Notes: a model not told the origin generated them from the sequence alone. A stretch of DNA of 64,000 bases from Rhizobium sp. 18065 (GCF_902706095.1 NZ_CACSJP010000010.1:62001-126000), one strand, 5' to 3'. Positions 55,126-63,886 are shown, numbered from the stretch's first letter. Numbers and translations are program-made.

Positions 55126-56121
55126 TCAGAAAATCTTCGAGAATTCGTCGATGTTCGATGCATCATAGACGAAGGGATCGGCCATGGCGGCTTCGCCGTT
55201 ATCGCCGATCTTGATCTTGCCCATGCGGCCGGCTTCGACTTCCGAGCCCGGAGCGCCGTCTGTTTCACCCTTGACCAGGCGATAGGCGATCTGGGTTGCC
55301 GAGTAACCGAGGTCGATCGGGTTCCAGATAGCGAATTCCTTGGTCGCGCCGGACTTGATGGCACCTGCCATTTCGGATGGCAGGCCGAGGCCGGTCACGT
55401 AGACCTGGCCGATCTTGCCGGCATCCTTGACAGCCTGCGAGGCTGCGAGAACACCGACCGTTGTCGGAGCAACGATGACCTTGACGCTCGGCTGCGAGGT
55501 CAGGAGGCCCTGGGCTTCGCGGTAGCTCTTGTCGGCAAGGTCGTCGCCATAGACGGTGGTGACCAGGTTGAGGCCATTGAAGTCCTTCAACTGCTTCTTC
55601 ATCTCCTCGATCCAGATGTTCTGGTTGGTCGACGTCGTGGTGGCCGACAGGATGGCGAAGTCGCCCTTGCCGCCTTCGAGATGGTTCGCGGCGAGCTGCA
55701 GGCACATCTTGCCGATCAGTTCGTTGGACGACGGGTTCAGATGCATGATGCGGCCTTCGGCGGCAACGCCACTATCCCACGAGATGACCTTGATGCCGCG
55801 CTGGGTCGCCTTCTTGAGAGCCGGAACGACAGCGTCCGGATCGTTGGCGGAGATGGCGATGGCATCGACACCCTGGGCGATCAGCGAGTTGATGACTTCG
55901 ATCTGGCCTTCGGCCGTGGTCGAGGTCGGGCCGGTATAGATGATCTCGACGCCGCCGAGTTCCTTGGCGGCTTCTTCTGCGCCCCTGTTGGCCGCTTCGA
56001 AGAAGCCGTTGCCGAGCGACTTGACGACCAGTGCGATCTTCATGTCGGCGGCCTGTACTGCCGAACCCATTGATGCGATGGCAAATACCACGCCGGCCAG
56101 TAGTGTCTTATTCAGTTTCAT
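55126..56121 (-). CDS. rhaS: L-rhamnose ABC transporter substrate-binding protein
   Basis: 331 residues with a Sec signal (MKLNKTLLAGVVFAIASMGS, cleavage near VQAAD). RbsB-like periplasmic receptor: KSLGNGFFEAANRGAEEAAKELGG, ISANDPDAVVPALKKA, VISWDSGVA, TGLGLPSEMAGAIKSG. ATG 56121 has GGGAGGAA upstream; a frame open to 56325 includes the intergenic and the rhaR end and is discarded. Confidence 0.95.
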   Translation of the reverse strand: MKLNKTLLAGVVFAIASMGSAVQAADMKIALVVKSLGNGFFEAANRGAEEAAKELGGVEIIYTGPTSTTAEGQIEVINSLIAQGVDAIAISANDPDAVVPALKKATQRGIKVISWDSGVAAEGRIMHLNPSSNELIGKMCLQLAANHLEGGKGDFAILSATTTSTNQNIWIEEMKKQLKDFNGLNLVTTVYGDDLADKSYREAQGLLTSQPSVKVIVAPTTVGVLAASQAVKDAGKIGQVYVTGLGLPSEMAGAIKSGATKEFAIWNPIDLGYSATQIAYRLVKGETDGAPGSEVEAGRMGKIKIGDNGEAAMADPFVYDASNIDEFSKIF

Positions 56122-56177
56122 ATTTTCCTCCCAGGTTGATGAACTGCTGAACTCCCCCTCGTCAGCCCCGAATTCAA

Positions 56178-56990
56178 TCAGGCGACTGACGTGGTATCCT
56201 CCTTTTCCGATGAAGCCGCTGGCCTCACCATAATCAGCTTGATGCCGGCGTCGGTGACCATATTGGCCGCTTCGTCGGAAATTCTGTCGTCGGTAATGAT
56301 GGTCGAAACCTTGTCGAGCGAGCACAGGATCATGCTCGAGCGCTTGGCGAACTTGCTGCTGTCGATCATGACAATCAGTTCTTCGGCCTGGCGCACCAGC
56401 TTCTGTTCGCTCTGGATGACCAGGGCATCGGATTCCATCACGCCGAGGGCATTGATGCCTTGTGCGCCGATGAAGATGCGGCGGGCGTAAAAATTGCGGA
56501 TCGCGTCATTGTCGAATGGCGACAGGATCAGGCTCTGGTCGCGGTAGACCGCGCCACCCGGAACCGAGACATTGCATTTGGAATGTTTCACCAGATGTTC
56601 GGCAATAGCGAAGGAATTGGTCATGACCTGCAGGCGGCGGGCAGACATGAAGTGCACCATCTGAAATGTCGTGGTGCCGCCATTGATGATGATCGAATCG
56701 CCTTCCTCGCACAAGTCGACGGCGGCGCGCGCAATTGCGCGTTTCTTGTCGATGTTGATCGATTCGGACACCCGGAAGGGGCGCGCGGCCAGATTTCCCA
56801 GCTGCGGCGGATGCACGGCCTCGGCGCCGCCGCGGACACGACGAAGCTTTCCCTGCACATGCAGAGAGGCGATGTCCCGTCTGATCGTGGCTTCTGATGC
56901 CTCGGTCAATTCAGCGATGTCCTGCACGGTGACAACCGGCTTTTCCTGGATCGCGCTAAGTATGATGCGATGGCGTTCGCGTTCGTGCAT
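56178..56990 (-). CDS. rhaR: DeoR-family regulator of L-rhamnose catabolism
   Basis: 270 residues. DeoR winged helix-turn-helix at about 5-60 (RHRIILSAIQEKPVVTVQDIAEL...ASEATIRRDI..L), then the sugar-phosphate-isomerase-like effector domain with NGGTTTFQMVHFM and DSSKFAKRS. Divergent from rhaD across the inverted repeat at 57033-57105, its likely operator. First gene of the rhaRSTPQUK operon. Confidence 0.92.
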   Translation of the reverse strand: MHERERHRIILSAIQEKPVVTVQDIAELTEASEATIRRDIASLHVQGKLRRVRGGAEAVHPPQLGNLAARPFRVSESINIDKKRAIARAAVDLCEEGDSIIINGGTTTFQMVHFMSARRLQVMTNSFAIAEHLVKHSKCNVSVPGGAVYRDQSLILSPFDNDAIRNFYARRIFIGAQGINALGVMESDALVIQSEQKLVRQAEELIVMIDSSKFAKRSSMILCSLDKVSTIITDDRISDEAANMVTDAGIKLIMVRPAASSEKEDTTSVA

Positions 56991-57009
56991 GGGGCTCCTC
57001 CTGATCCTG

Positions 57010-57038
57010 ATTTATTCGGATTGTTTTTAACCTGTCAA
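57010..57038 (-). promoter_or_regulatory. candidate promoter of the rhaR operon
   Basis: On the minus strand TTGACA (57038-57033), a 17-base spacer and ATAAAT (57015-57010). The -35 box is the outer end of the left copy of the inverted repeat, so a bound regulator would block it. Confidence 0.55.
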
Positions 57039-57105
57039 TCAGAAACGATCAAAAAAGATAATATTGCAGCGCACAATGAAAAGAAATGATCGAAACTGAT
57101 TGACA
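57033..57105. promoter_or_regulatory. 19-bp inverted repeat, candidate RhaR operator pair
   Basis: TGTCAATCAGAAACGATCA (57033-57051) and TGATCGAAACTGATTGACA (57087-57105) are inverted copies identical at 16 of 19 positions; only the central AAA/TTT differs. The copies are separated by 35 bases. Each outer end is a consensus TTGACA facing outward. Confidence 0.75.
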
Positions 57106-57128
57106 ATAGCGGATTCAATGCGCGATAC
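57100..57128 (+). promoter_or_regulatory. candidate promoter of rhaD
   Basis: TTGACA at 57100-57105, the outer end of the right repeat copy, with a weak -10 (CGATAC, 57123-57128) after 17 bases. The -35 is consensus; the -10 is poor. Confidence 0.4.
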
Positions 57129-57192
57129 CCTTCGGCAAGAAGGAGATGGGTCCGTGCATTTCGGCCCATGAACAACTACCTGGGAGGATGTC

Positions 57193-59289
57193 ATGACGGG
57201 CCAAACCCGCCTTCTCGATAATCGTTGGGATGATGCCTACGCTGCCAAGCTCGATGAGCCGGGCAAGCTGCTTTATCGTTCGAACCTGCTCGGCGCGGAC
57301 AAGCGCATCACCAATTACGGCGGTGGCAATACCTCGGCCAAGGTCATGGAAACCGATCCGCTGACCGGCGAAAAAGTTCAGGTTCTCTGGGTCAAGGGCT
57401 CTGGAGGCGACGTCGGCACGATCAAGCTCGACGGTTTCTCGACGTTGTATCAGGACAAGCTCGATGCCCTGAAAGGCATCTACAAGGGCGTTGCCGACGA
57501 AGACCGCATGGTCGGCTTCCTGCCGCATTGCACCTTCAACCTGAACCCGCGTGCTGCCTCGATCGACACGCCGCTGCACGGTTTCGTGCCGTTCACGCAT
57601 GTCGATCACATGCATCCGGATGCGATCATCGCGATTGCCGCGTCGAAGAATTCCAAGGAACTGACGCAGCAGATCTTCGGTGCCGACATTGGCTGGCTGC
57701 CCTGGCGCCGTCCCGGTTTCCAGCTTGGCCTCGATCTGGAAGCCTTCGTCAAGGCGAACCCGACAGCCAAGGGTGTCGTGCTCGAAAGCCATGGCCTGTT
57801 CACCTGGGACAATGATGCCAAGGATTGCTACCTGCTGACGCTCGAGATCATCAACAAGGCGATCGAGTGGTTTGCCAAGCAGACCGAAGGCAAGACGATT
57901 TTCGGCGGTTCTGTTTCCAAGAGCCTGCCGGCTTCAGATCGTCGTGCGATTGCTGCAAGACTGATGCCGGAAATCCGTGGCCGGATCGGCAAGGCAGAGC
58001 GCAAGCTCGGTCATTTCGACGACCAGGACGCCGTGCTCGAATTCGTCAATTCCAAGCAGCTTCAGCCGCTTGGCGCACTCGGCACATCCTGCCCGGACCA
58101 TTTCCTGCGCACCAAGATCCGCCCGCTGATCGTCGATTTCGACCCGGCAAAGCCGGATGTCGACGCGGTTCTCGGCGGTCTCGACAAGGCGCTTGAAGCC
58201 TACCGCGCCGATTACACGCGCTACTATGAGAGCTGCAAGCACGACAACTCGCCGAAGATCCGTGATCCCAATCCGGTCATCTTCCTGGTGCCGGGCGTCG
58301 GCATGTTCTCTTTCGCCAAGGACAAGGCGACCGCCCGTATCGCCGGTGAGTTCTATGTCAACGCGATCAACGTGATGAAGGGCGCCTCCACGGTTTCCGA
58401 ATATCAGGGCCTGCCGGAACAGGAAGCCTTCGATATCGAATACTGGCTGCTCGAAGAAGCCAAGCTTCAGCGCATGCCGAAGCCGAAGAGCCTGGCCGGC
58501 AAGGTCGCCTTCGTCACCGGTGGTGCCGGCGGCATTGGCCGTGCCACCGCCGAGCGTCTGGTTTCCGAAGGTGCGTGCGTGGTTCTGGCCGATATCGACG
58601 CCAAGACACTTGCCGAGACCACGGCCGATTTCTCCAAGCGTCATGGCGGTGACGTCGTGCGCTCGGTGCAGCTTGACGTGACCAAGGAAGACGCCGTCCT
58701 GCAGTCGTTCATCGAGGCTTCGGTCGAATTCGGTGGCGTCGACATACTGGTGTCGAATGCCGGTATCGCGTCTTCGGCGCCGGTCGAAGACACGACGCTG
58801 GCGATGTGGAACAAGAATATCGACATTCTCGCGACCGGCTATTTCCTCGTGTCGCGCGAAGCGTTCCGCCTGTTCCGCCGTCAGGCGCTTGGCGGCAATG
58901 TCGTCTTCGTCGCGTCGAAGAACGGTCTTGCCTCCTCGCCGAATGCATCGGCCTATTGCACGGCCAAGGCTGCCGAAATCCATCTGGCCCGTTGCCTGGC
59001 GCTGGAAGGCGCAGATGCCGGCATTCGCGTCAACACGGTGAACCCGGATGCGGTTCTGCGTGGATCGAAGATCTGGAACGGCGAATGGCGCGAACAGCGT
59101 GCAGCGTCCTCGAAGATCGAAGTGGACGATCTCGAGGAACATTACCGCAAGCGTTCGATGCTGAAGCTGAACGTCTTCCCGGAAGATATTGCCGAGGCGA
59201 TCTACTTCCTCGCGTCCGATCTTTCGGCAAAATCGACCGGCAACATCATCAATGTCGATGCCGGCAACGCCCAGAGCTTTACCCGATAA
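57193..59289 (+). CDS. rhaD: bifunctional rhamnulose-1-phosphate aldolase/L-lactaldehyde dehydrogenase (SDR)
   Basis: 698 residues. The N-terminal class-II aldolase domain (about 1-400) has GGGNTSAK (43-50) and the metal-binding histidines in THVDHMHPDA (His136, His139, His141). The C-terminal short-chain dehydrogenase (about 432-695) has VTGGAGGIGRATAERL, SNAGIA and YCTAKAAEI. The fusion cleaves rhamnulose-1-phosphate and oxidises or reduces the lactaldehyde produced, as in other rhizobia. GGGAGG lies upstream of ATG 57193. Confidence 0.93.
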   Translation: MTGQTRLLDNRWDDAYAAKLDEPGKLLYRSNLLGADKRITNYGGGNTSAKVMETDPLTGEKVQVLWVKGSGGDVGTIKLDGFSTLYQDKLDALKGIYKGVADEDRMVGFLPHCTFNLNPRAASIDTPLHGFVPFTHVDHMHPDAIIAIAASKNSKELTQQIFGADIGWLPWRRPGFQLGLDLEAFVKANPTAKGVVLESHGLFTWDNDAKDCYLLTLEIINKAIEWFAKQTEGKTIFGGSVSKSLPASDRRAIAARLMPEIRGRIGKAERKLGHFDDQDAVLEFVNSKQLQPLGALGTSCPDHFLRTKIRPLIVDFDPAKPDVDAVLGGLDKALEAYRADYTRYYESCKHDNSPKIRDPNPVIFLVPGVGMFSFAKDKATARIAGEFYVNAINVMKGASTVSEYQGLPEQEAFDIEYWLLEEAKLQRMPKPKSLAGKVAFVTGGAGGIGRATAERLVSEGACVVLADIDAKTLAETTADFSKRHGGDVVRSVQLDVTKEDAVLQSFIEASVEFGGVDILVSNAGIASSAPVEDTTLAMWNKNIDILATGYFLVSREAFRLFRRQALGGNVVFVASKNGLASSPNASAYCTAKAAEIHLARCLALEGADAGIRVNTVNPDAVLRGSKIWNGEWREQRAASSKIEVDDLEEHYRKRSMLKLNVFPEDIAEAIYFLASDLSAKSTGNIINVDAGNAQSFTR

Positions 59290-59302
59290 GCTATCCTCCC
59301 GG

Positions 59303-59334
59303 GTCCCGCGGCGGCGCAAATGCCGCGGCGGGAC
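59303..59334 (+). terminator. hairpin after rhaD, possible terminator
   Basis: 13-base arms (59303-59315 and 59322-59334) pair at 12 positions around a 6-base loop, followed only by TTCCCTTAC. The stem is strong but the T-tract is poor, so termination may be partial. Confidence 0.5.
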
Positions 59335-59339
59335 TTCCC

Positions 59340-59498
59340 TTACTTTCTGAGAATAACCCAGATTGCATGGATGATACCCGGCACATAGCCGCAGAGTGTC
59401 AGCAGGATATTCAGCCAGAATTGAAGGCCGATGCCGACCTGCAGGAAAACGCCGACGGGCGGCAGGATAATGGCAAGCAGAATGCGTAGAACGTCCAT
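59340..59498 (-). CDS. Pmp3/YqaE-family small membrane protein
   Basis: 52 residues with two hydrophobic segments (LRILLAIILPPVGVFLQVG and FWLNILLTLCGYVPGIIHAIWVI), matching the UPF0057/Pmp3 family of stress-induced membrane proteins. ATG 59498 has GGAG upstream. It is antisense to the rhaD-rhaI direction and occupies the gap between them. A much longer frame open to 60563 on this strand is the mirror of rhaI. Confidence 0.9.
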   Translation of the reverse strand: MDVLRILLAIILPPVGVFLQVGIGLQFWLNILLTLCGYVPGIIHAIWVILRK

Positions 59499-59573
59499 GA
59501 TGACTCCGGTTCTCTGGATTGGTTCAGTTAAACGCGGATGGAACAAAATCGTTCGCGTGAGGAGGAGGAAATA

Positions 59574-60866
59574 ATGACGGACAGCAAGATTTCGGCCGAT
59601 TTCATCGCCGCCGACAATGACAAGCGCGCAGCCGCGCTCAAATCCGATTATGCTGCGCTCGGCGAAAAGCTCGCCCGCAGCAATGTCGATATCGATGCGG
59701 TGACCGCCAAGGTCGCCGAATTCTTCGTCGCCGTCCCGTCCTGGGGTGTCGGGACCGGTGGCACGCGCTTTGCCCGTTTCCCGGGTCTCGGCGAGCCGCG
59801 CAACATTTTCGACAAGCTCGAGGATTGTTCGGTCATCAATGAACTGACCCGCGCGACGCCGACAGTTTCGCTGCATATTCCGTGGGACAAGACCGATCCG
59901 AAGGAATTGAAGGCCAAGGGCGATCAGCTCGGTCTCGGCTTCGACGCGATGAATTCGAATACGTTCTCCGACGCGCCGGATCAGGCGAATTCCTACAAAT
60001 ACGGCTCGCTCAGCCATGTGGATGCGGCAACCCGCGCACAGGCGGTCGAACACAACATCGAATGCATCGAGATCGGCAATGCTATCGGCTCGAAGGCGCT
60101 GACGGTGTGGGTTGGTGATGGCTCGAACTTCCCCGGCCAGACGAACTTTACCCGCCAGTTCGAGCGTTATCTCGCGGCGATGGCGGATATCTACAAGGCA
60201 CTGCCGGATGACTGGCGGCTGTTTTCCGAACACAAGATGTACGAGCCGGCCTTCTATTCGACCGTCGTGCAGGATTGGGGAACGAGCTATCTGATCGCCC
60301 AGACGCTGGGCCCGAAGGCGCAATGCCTTGTCGACCTCGGGCATCATGCGCCCAATACCAATATCGAGATGATCGTTGCCCGGCTGATCCAGTTCGGCAA
60401 GCTCGGTGGTTTCCACTTTAACGATTCCAAGTATGGCGACGACGATCTGGATGCCGGTTCTGTCGAACCTTACCGACTGTTCCTGGTGTTCAACGAACTG
60501 GTCGACGCAGAATATCGCGGCGTAAAGGGTTTCCATCCGGCGCATATGATCGACCAGTCGCATAACGTGACCGATCCGATCGAAAGCCTGATCTCGAGCG
60601 CCAACGAAATCCGCCGCGCCTATGCGCAGGCGCTGCTGGTCGATCGTGCAGCGCTTGGCGGCTATCAGGACGGCAATGATGCGCTGATGGCGACGGAAAC
60701 CCTGAAGCGCGCCTATCGCACCGATGTCGAGGCGATCCTTGCCGAGGCCCGTCGTCGCACCGGTGGCGCGATCGATCCAATCGCCGCCTATCGCGCCAGC
60801 GGTTACCGCGCCAAGGTGGCGGCCGAACGTCCTGCGGTGAAGGGCGGCTCGGGCGGTATCGTCTGA
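59574..60866 (+). CDS. rhaI: L-rhamnose isomerase (alphaproteobacterial/Pseudomonas stutzeri type)
   Basis: 430 residues converting L-rhamnose to L-rhamnulose. TIM-barrel isomerase with metal-site segments visible around LFSEHKMYEPAFYST, LVDLGHHAPNTNIEMI and GGFHFNDSKYGDDDLDAGS. ATG 59574 follows an excellent GGAGGAGG; upstream GTG/ATG in frame to 59538 are not needed. It has its own ribosome-binding site but no obvious promoter was identified between rhaD and rhaI. Confidence 0.95.
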   Translation: MTDSKISADFIAADNDKRAAALKSDYAALGEKLARSNVDIDAVTAKVAEFFVAVPSWGVGTGGTRFARFPGLGEPRNIFDKLEDCSVINELTRATPTVSLHIPWDKTDPKELKAKGDQLGLGFDAMNSNTFSDAPDQANSYKYGSLSHVDAATRAQAVEHNIECIEIGNAIGSKALTVWVGDGSNFPGQTNFTRQFERYLAAMADIYKALPDDWRLFSEHKMYEPAFYSTVVQDWGTSYLIAQTLGPKAQCLVDLGHHAPNTNIEMIVARLIQFGKLGGFHFNDSKYGDDDLDAGSVEPYRLFLVFNELVDAEYRGVKGFHPAHMIDQSHNVTDPIESLISSANEIRRAYAQALLVDRAALGGYQDGNDALMATETLKRAYRTDVEAILAEARRRTGGAIDPIAAYRASGYRAKVAAERPAVKGGSGGIV

Positions 60867-60894
60867 GCGATCCCATTTATTCCAACAAATGAAA

Positions 60895-60920
60895 ACGCCC
60901 GGACCGCAAGGTCCGGGCGT
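60895..60920. terminator. bidirectional intrinsic terminator between rhaI and the BI-1 gene
   Basis: Perfect 11-bp arms (60895-60905 and 60910-60920) with a GCAA loop. CTCTCTTT follows on the plus strand and AAAA precedes it, giving UUUU for minus-strand transcripts. It lies between convergent genes. Confidence 0.85.
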
Positions 60921-60963
60921 CTCTCTTTGGGTGTTTCTCCCGACGCGATTTTTCGCGTTTCTT

Positions 60964-61683
60964 TTATTCTTCGCGCTGGCCGGTAAGGCTCAGCAGCATC
61001 TGGAACAGGTTGACGAAGTTCAGGTAGAGCGAGAGCGCACCGAAGACGGCAAGCTTCTGCTGGCTTTCCTGGTCGACGTTCTCGGCATACTGTTCCTTGA
61101 TGTTCTGCGTGTCGTAGGCGGTCAGGCCAACGAAGACGACTACGCCGATGACCGAGACTGCGAACTGCAGGGCGCTCGAGCCGAGGAAGATGTTGACGAC
61201 CGAGGCGATGACGATGCCGATCAGGCCCATCATCAGGAACGAGCCCATCTTCGCCAGGTCACGCTTGGTGGTATAGCCATAAAGGCTGGTCGCACCGAAC
61301 ATGGTGGCGGTGATGAAGAAGGTGCGCGCGATCGATGCTCCGGTGAAGACCAGGAAGACCGAGGCGAGCGAGAGACCCATCACGGCGCAGAATGCCCAGA
61401 ATGTCATCTGTGCGGTCGAGGCCGACATGGTCTGGATGCGGAACGAGAAGAAGAAGACGAAGGCGAGCGGTGCCAGCATCACGACCCATTTCAACGGGGA
61501 CGAGAAGATCGGCACATAAAGGGCGGGCGTCGAGCCGACAAAGTAGGCGACCAGGCCGGTGATGGCCAGGCCGAGGCCCATGTAGTTGTATACGCGCAGC
61601 ATGTGCTGGCGTAGGCCCTCGTCGAAAAGGGCTGCGGACTGTGCCTGGCTACCGTAGCCGAAGCGGTTCTGGATAGGATCCAT
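60964..61683 (-). CDS. Bax inhibitor-1/YccA family membrane protein
   Basis: 239 residues with seven hydrophobic segments. Family motifs are YNYMGLGLAITGLVAYF near the start and the conserved GLTAYDTQNIKEQY ahead of the last segments (GALSLYLNFVNLFQMLL). ATG 61683 has AAGGAGG upstream. Bacterial members are inner-membrane proteins linked to ion leak and FtsH interaction. Monocistronic, 23 bases after the anti-sigma gene on the same strand. Confidence 0.92.
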   Translation of the reverse strand: MDPIQNRFGYGSQAQSAALFDEGLRQHMLRVYNYMGLGLAITGLVAYFVGSTPALYVPIFSSPLKWVVMLAPLAFVFFFSFRIQTMSASTAQMTFWAFCAVMGLSLASVFLVFTGASIARTFFITATMFGATSLYGYTTKRDLAKMGSFLMMGLIGIVIASVVNIFLGSSALQFAVSVIGVVVFVGLTAYDTQNIKEQYAENVDQESQQKLAVFGALSLYLNFVNLFQMLLSLTGQREE

Positions 61684-61706
61684 CGTCAAGTACCTCCTTG
61701 GTGAGT

Positions 61707-62480
61707 TCAATAAAGGGTGCGTGCGAGTTTGCGGGCCTGTTCAGCCAGCATTTCGGGATTTTCGGTTTCGGAAATCAGTGCATAGGCGACTTCACCGATC
61801 TGCCAGTATGCGGCCTGCGTTGTTCCATCCTGCTTGATCAGGACTTGCTGCACCGTGAAGGTTCCCGGACGGACGGCGAAGAGCGACAGACGTTTGCCTT
61901 TGCCGGGGGAAACAGCGAGTTCGACGCTCGGGCCAAAAGCCGAGGGGAAGATCTGTGCGTCATTTACCACCCATTGCGCCGGCATTTCCGGTAACACGAT
62001 CGCGGTCGCGGAGCGAATGTCGGCGGCGTCGAAGGTGCTGACTTCGGACTGCGACGGCATTTGTTCACGCAGTTCCGCCGTCTGGTGGGCGCGAATGGCT
62101 TCTTCAACGAAAGCGGGCGGCGGCACCGATGCGACGACCTCGCCGACACCCAGCGGCGCGATCCAGCCGTGGGCGGCCCAGCCGGCGCCGACGAAGAGCG
62201 TTATCATCGCGGCACGGCGAAACAGGTCGAAGGTCCGGCGACGGCTGAACGCTCTTTCAAGCGTTCGTGCCGCGTCGCGGGTCTCGATCTTGCTGACGCT
62301 TAGCAGGCCGGCAAGCGATAGCCGCAGTTCGTCGCGCACGCGCAAGTCCGCCATCACCTGGGCGGCCACTTCCGGCCGCTCCGACAGATAGGCTTCCACC
62401 TCGATGCGGCGTCCGACATCAAGCTGATCGTCGACATAGGCATGCAGGTCTGCTTCGATTATGGGATCATTGCTGGTCAT
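61707..62480 (-). CDS. membrane-anchored anti-sigma factor
   Basis: 257 residues. An N-terminal anti-sigma domain (ADLHAYVDDQLDVGRRIEVEAYLSERPEVAAQV) without the zinc cysteines, one membrane segment at about 92-112 (AAMITLFVGAGWAAHGWIA), and a periplasmic domain of about 140 residues. The start overlaps the sigma gene end by 14 bases. It would hold the partner ECF sigma factor at the membrane until a signal arrives. Confidence 0.85.
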   Translation of the reverse strand: MTSNDPIIEADLHAYVDDQLDVGRRIEVEAYLSERPEVAAQVMADLRVRDELRLSLAGLLSVSKIETRDAARTLERAFSRRRTFDLFRRAAMITLFVGAGWAAHGWIAPLGVGEVVASVPPPAFVEEAIRAHQTAELREQMPSQSEVSTFDAADIRSATAIVLPEMPAQWVVNDAQIFPSAFGPSVELAVSPGKGKRLSLFAVRPGTFTVQQVLIKQDGTTQAAYWQIGEVAYALISETENPEMLAEQARKLARTLY

Positions 62481-63012
62481 CGGGGGTGCCTCCAACGATG
62501 CGTAGGTGGGTCACCTGAGCGGTCCCTTCCTTGTCTTCAATTGCGCGAAGCCGCGCTCTGGCCCGAGAAATGCGCGACATCAGCGTTCCGACGGGAATGC
62601 CGAGCACGTTTGCGGCTTCCTGATAGGAAAGCTCCTCCATGGCGACGAGATGCAGCGCTTCGCGTTGGTCTTCCGGCAGAGCCAGAAACGCGTTTCGAAC
62701 CTGTTTAAGCCGAACCGAATGTTCCTGGTCGGCCGGTATCGACTGCGGCGCCAGATCCAGCGTTGCCGCATCGCGTCTCACACTGGCGCGCTTGTAGCGC
62801 AAGCGGTCGATATGGGTGTTGTGCAGGACAGAAAGCAGCCAGTTGCGGATATTGGCGCCGGTGCGGAAGGTCGATTGCTTTTCAAGCGCGCGCACCAGCG
62901 TGTCGTGCACCAGATCTTCGGCTTCATCCGGATCGCGCGCCAGGGATCGTGCATAGCGTCGCAAGGCTGCGAGCTGTCCAATCACGTTGAAAGGGTGCGT
63001 TCCGGGTTTCAT
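62467..63012 (-). CDS. ECF-type RNA polymerase sigma factor
   Basis: 181 residues with region 2 (LARDPDEAEDLVHDTLVRALEKQSTF, NIRNWLLSVLHNTHIDRLR) and region 4 (LPEDQREALHLVAMEELSYQEAANVLGIPVGTLMSRISRARARLR). It is paired and overlapping with the anti-sigma gene downstream. A GGGAATAA / CGTAT promoter just upstream suggests autoregulation. Confidence 0.93.
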   Translation of the reverse strand: MKPGTHPFNVIGQLAALRRYARSLARDPDEAEDLVHDTLVRALEKQSTFRTGANIRNWLLSVLHNTHIDRLRYKRASVRRDAATLDLAPQSIPADQEHSVRLKQVRNAFLALPEDQREALHLVAMEELSYQEAANVLGIPVGTLMSRISRARARLRAIEDKEGTAQVTHLRIVGGTPDDQQ

Positions 63013-63020
63013 GCCTCAGT

Positions 63021-63048
63021 ATACGAACCCCTGACGATGTTTATTCCC
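63021..63048 (-). promoter_or_regulatory. candidate ECF-type autoregulatory promoter
   Basis: On the minus strand GGGAATAA (63048-63041) and CGTAT (63025-63021) are separated by 15 bases, resembling ECF promoters with an AAT-type -35 and CGT-type -10. The ATG at 63012 is so close that the mRNA would be almost leaderless. Confidence 0.4.
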
Positions 63049-63080
63049 TGGTGATAAAAATATTTCGGAGCGTTCGCTTG

Positions 63081-63716
63081 TCAGCCGATTGCCCAGCCAA
63101 GGCTGCGCAATGCGCCATAGATCAGGCCGCCGGAGGTTGCCAGTGCAACGACGGCAAGCGCGACCCCGAGCATGACGATCAAGCCGTCGCGCTCCATCAG
63201 ACCAAGGGCGATCATCACCAGAGCTGCCACCGGCAGGAAGTTGCCGAAAGGAATGGGCAGGGCGACGGCAATCGCCAGCAGAAAAACCGGAATGCCAAGC
63301 AGCGACTGCGCTGTGCGGCCGGCAAAATGGCGCATGCGGTTGCGGCGCAGTATCGTTTCAACACGGGAGACCAGAGGGCCGGTGTAACGGACCACGAGGC
63401 TAATCACATTTGCCGAAATGCGCCGCCGGCCGAGGAAGCGGGGTAGCCATATGCGCTGGAAACCGGCCATGATCTGCACCGCGATGATGGCAAGGCAGGT
63501 GCCAAAGACCATGCCGAAGGGACCGGGTATCGGGGTCAGCGCGGGCAAAGACAAGATCAGGATGGCGAAGGCAATACTGGTCCGGCCCATGGCTGCCAGC
63601 AATTCGTCAAGGCTGACCGATCCTGCGGTGTCCGCGTGGGTCACCAGCATCGCCAGCCGCAAAGAGGCGACGCCGGGCTTTCGGTCATTGTTCGGTGACA
63701 TGTCTGGGTCGCTCAT
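63081..63716 (-). CDS. ExoD-family exopolysaccharide-synthesis-associated membrane protein
   Basis: 211 residues. ExoD family features are SLDELLAAMGRTSIAFAILILSLPALTPIPGP, GRRRISANVISLVVRYTGPLVSRVETILRRN and LLAIAVALPIPFGNFLPVAALVMIALGLMERDG. About four membrane segments. ATG 63716 was chosen with an AGGA-like sequence upstream; the frame is open to 63920 without support. Sinorhizobium ExoD affects exopolysaccharide and alkali tolerance. Confidence 0.85.
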   Translation of the reverse strand: MSDPDMSPNNDRKPGVASLRLAMLVTHADTAGSVSLDELLAAMGRTSIAFAILILSLPALTPIPGPFGMVFGTCLAIIAVQIMAGFQRIWLPRFLGRRRISANVISLVVRYTGPLVSRVETILRRNRMRHFAGRTAQSLLGIPVFLLAIAVALPIPFGNFLPVAALVMIALGLMERDGLIVMLGVALAVVALATSGGLIYGALRSLGWAIG

Positions 63717-63861
63717 CTCATTTCCTGCTCGTTTCGCGGGGGGACATGTAGGATCGGCTGGCGTCAGCACAAGGCGGGGCAGGTTGGTTGCCGTTGCACC
63801 CTGGGGATGGCTGCCGCTTCGCCTATCGCCGGAACCCATGTCAGGCCAGTTGAACCCTAAG

Positions 63862-63886
63862 GGAACTCTTTGGCGGTCGCTGTGTT
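63862..63886 (+). promoter_or_regulatory. candidate general-stress (EcfG-type) promoter
   Basis: GGAAC (63862-63866), 16 bases, then TGTT (63883-63886) match the alphaproteobacterial GGAAC-N16-CGTT consensus except for one base. It lies 32 bases before the small gene at 63919. Confidence 0.35.

Noticed and set aside
59499-60563. Extension of the Pmp3 gene into a 407-codon frame
   Set aside because: The added part is antisense to rhaI; only the last 52 codons match the Pmp3 family and they have their own ATG and GGAG.
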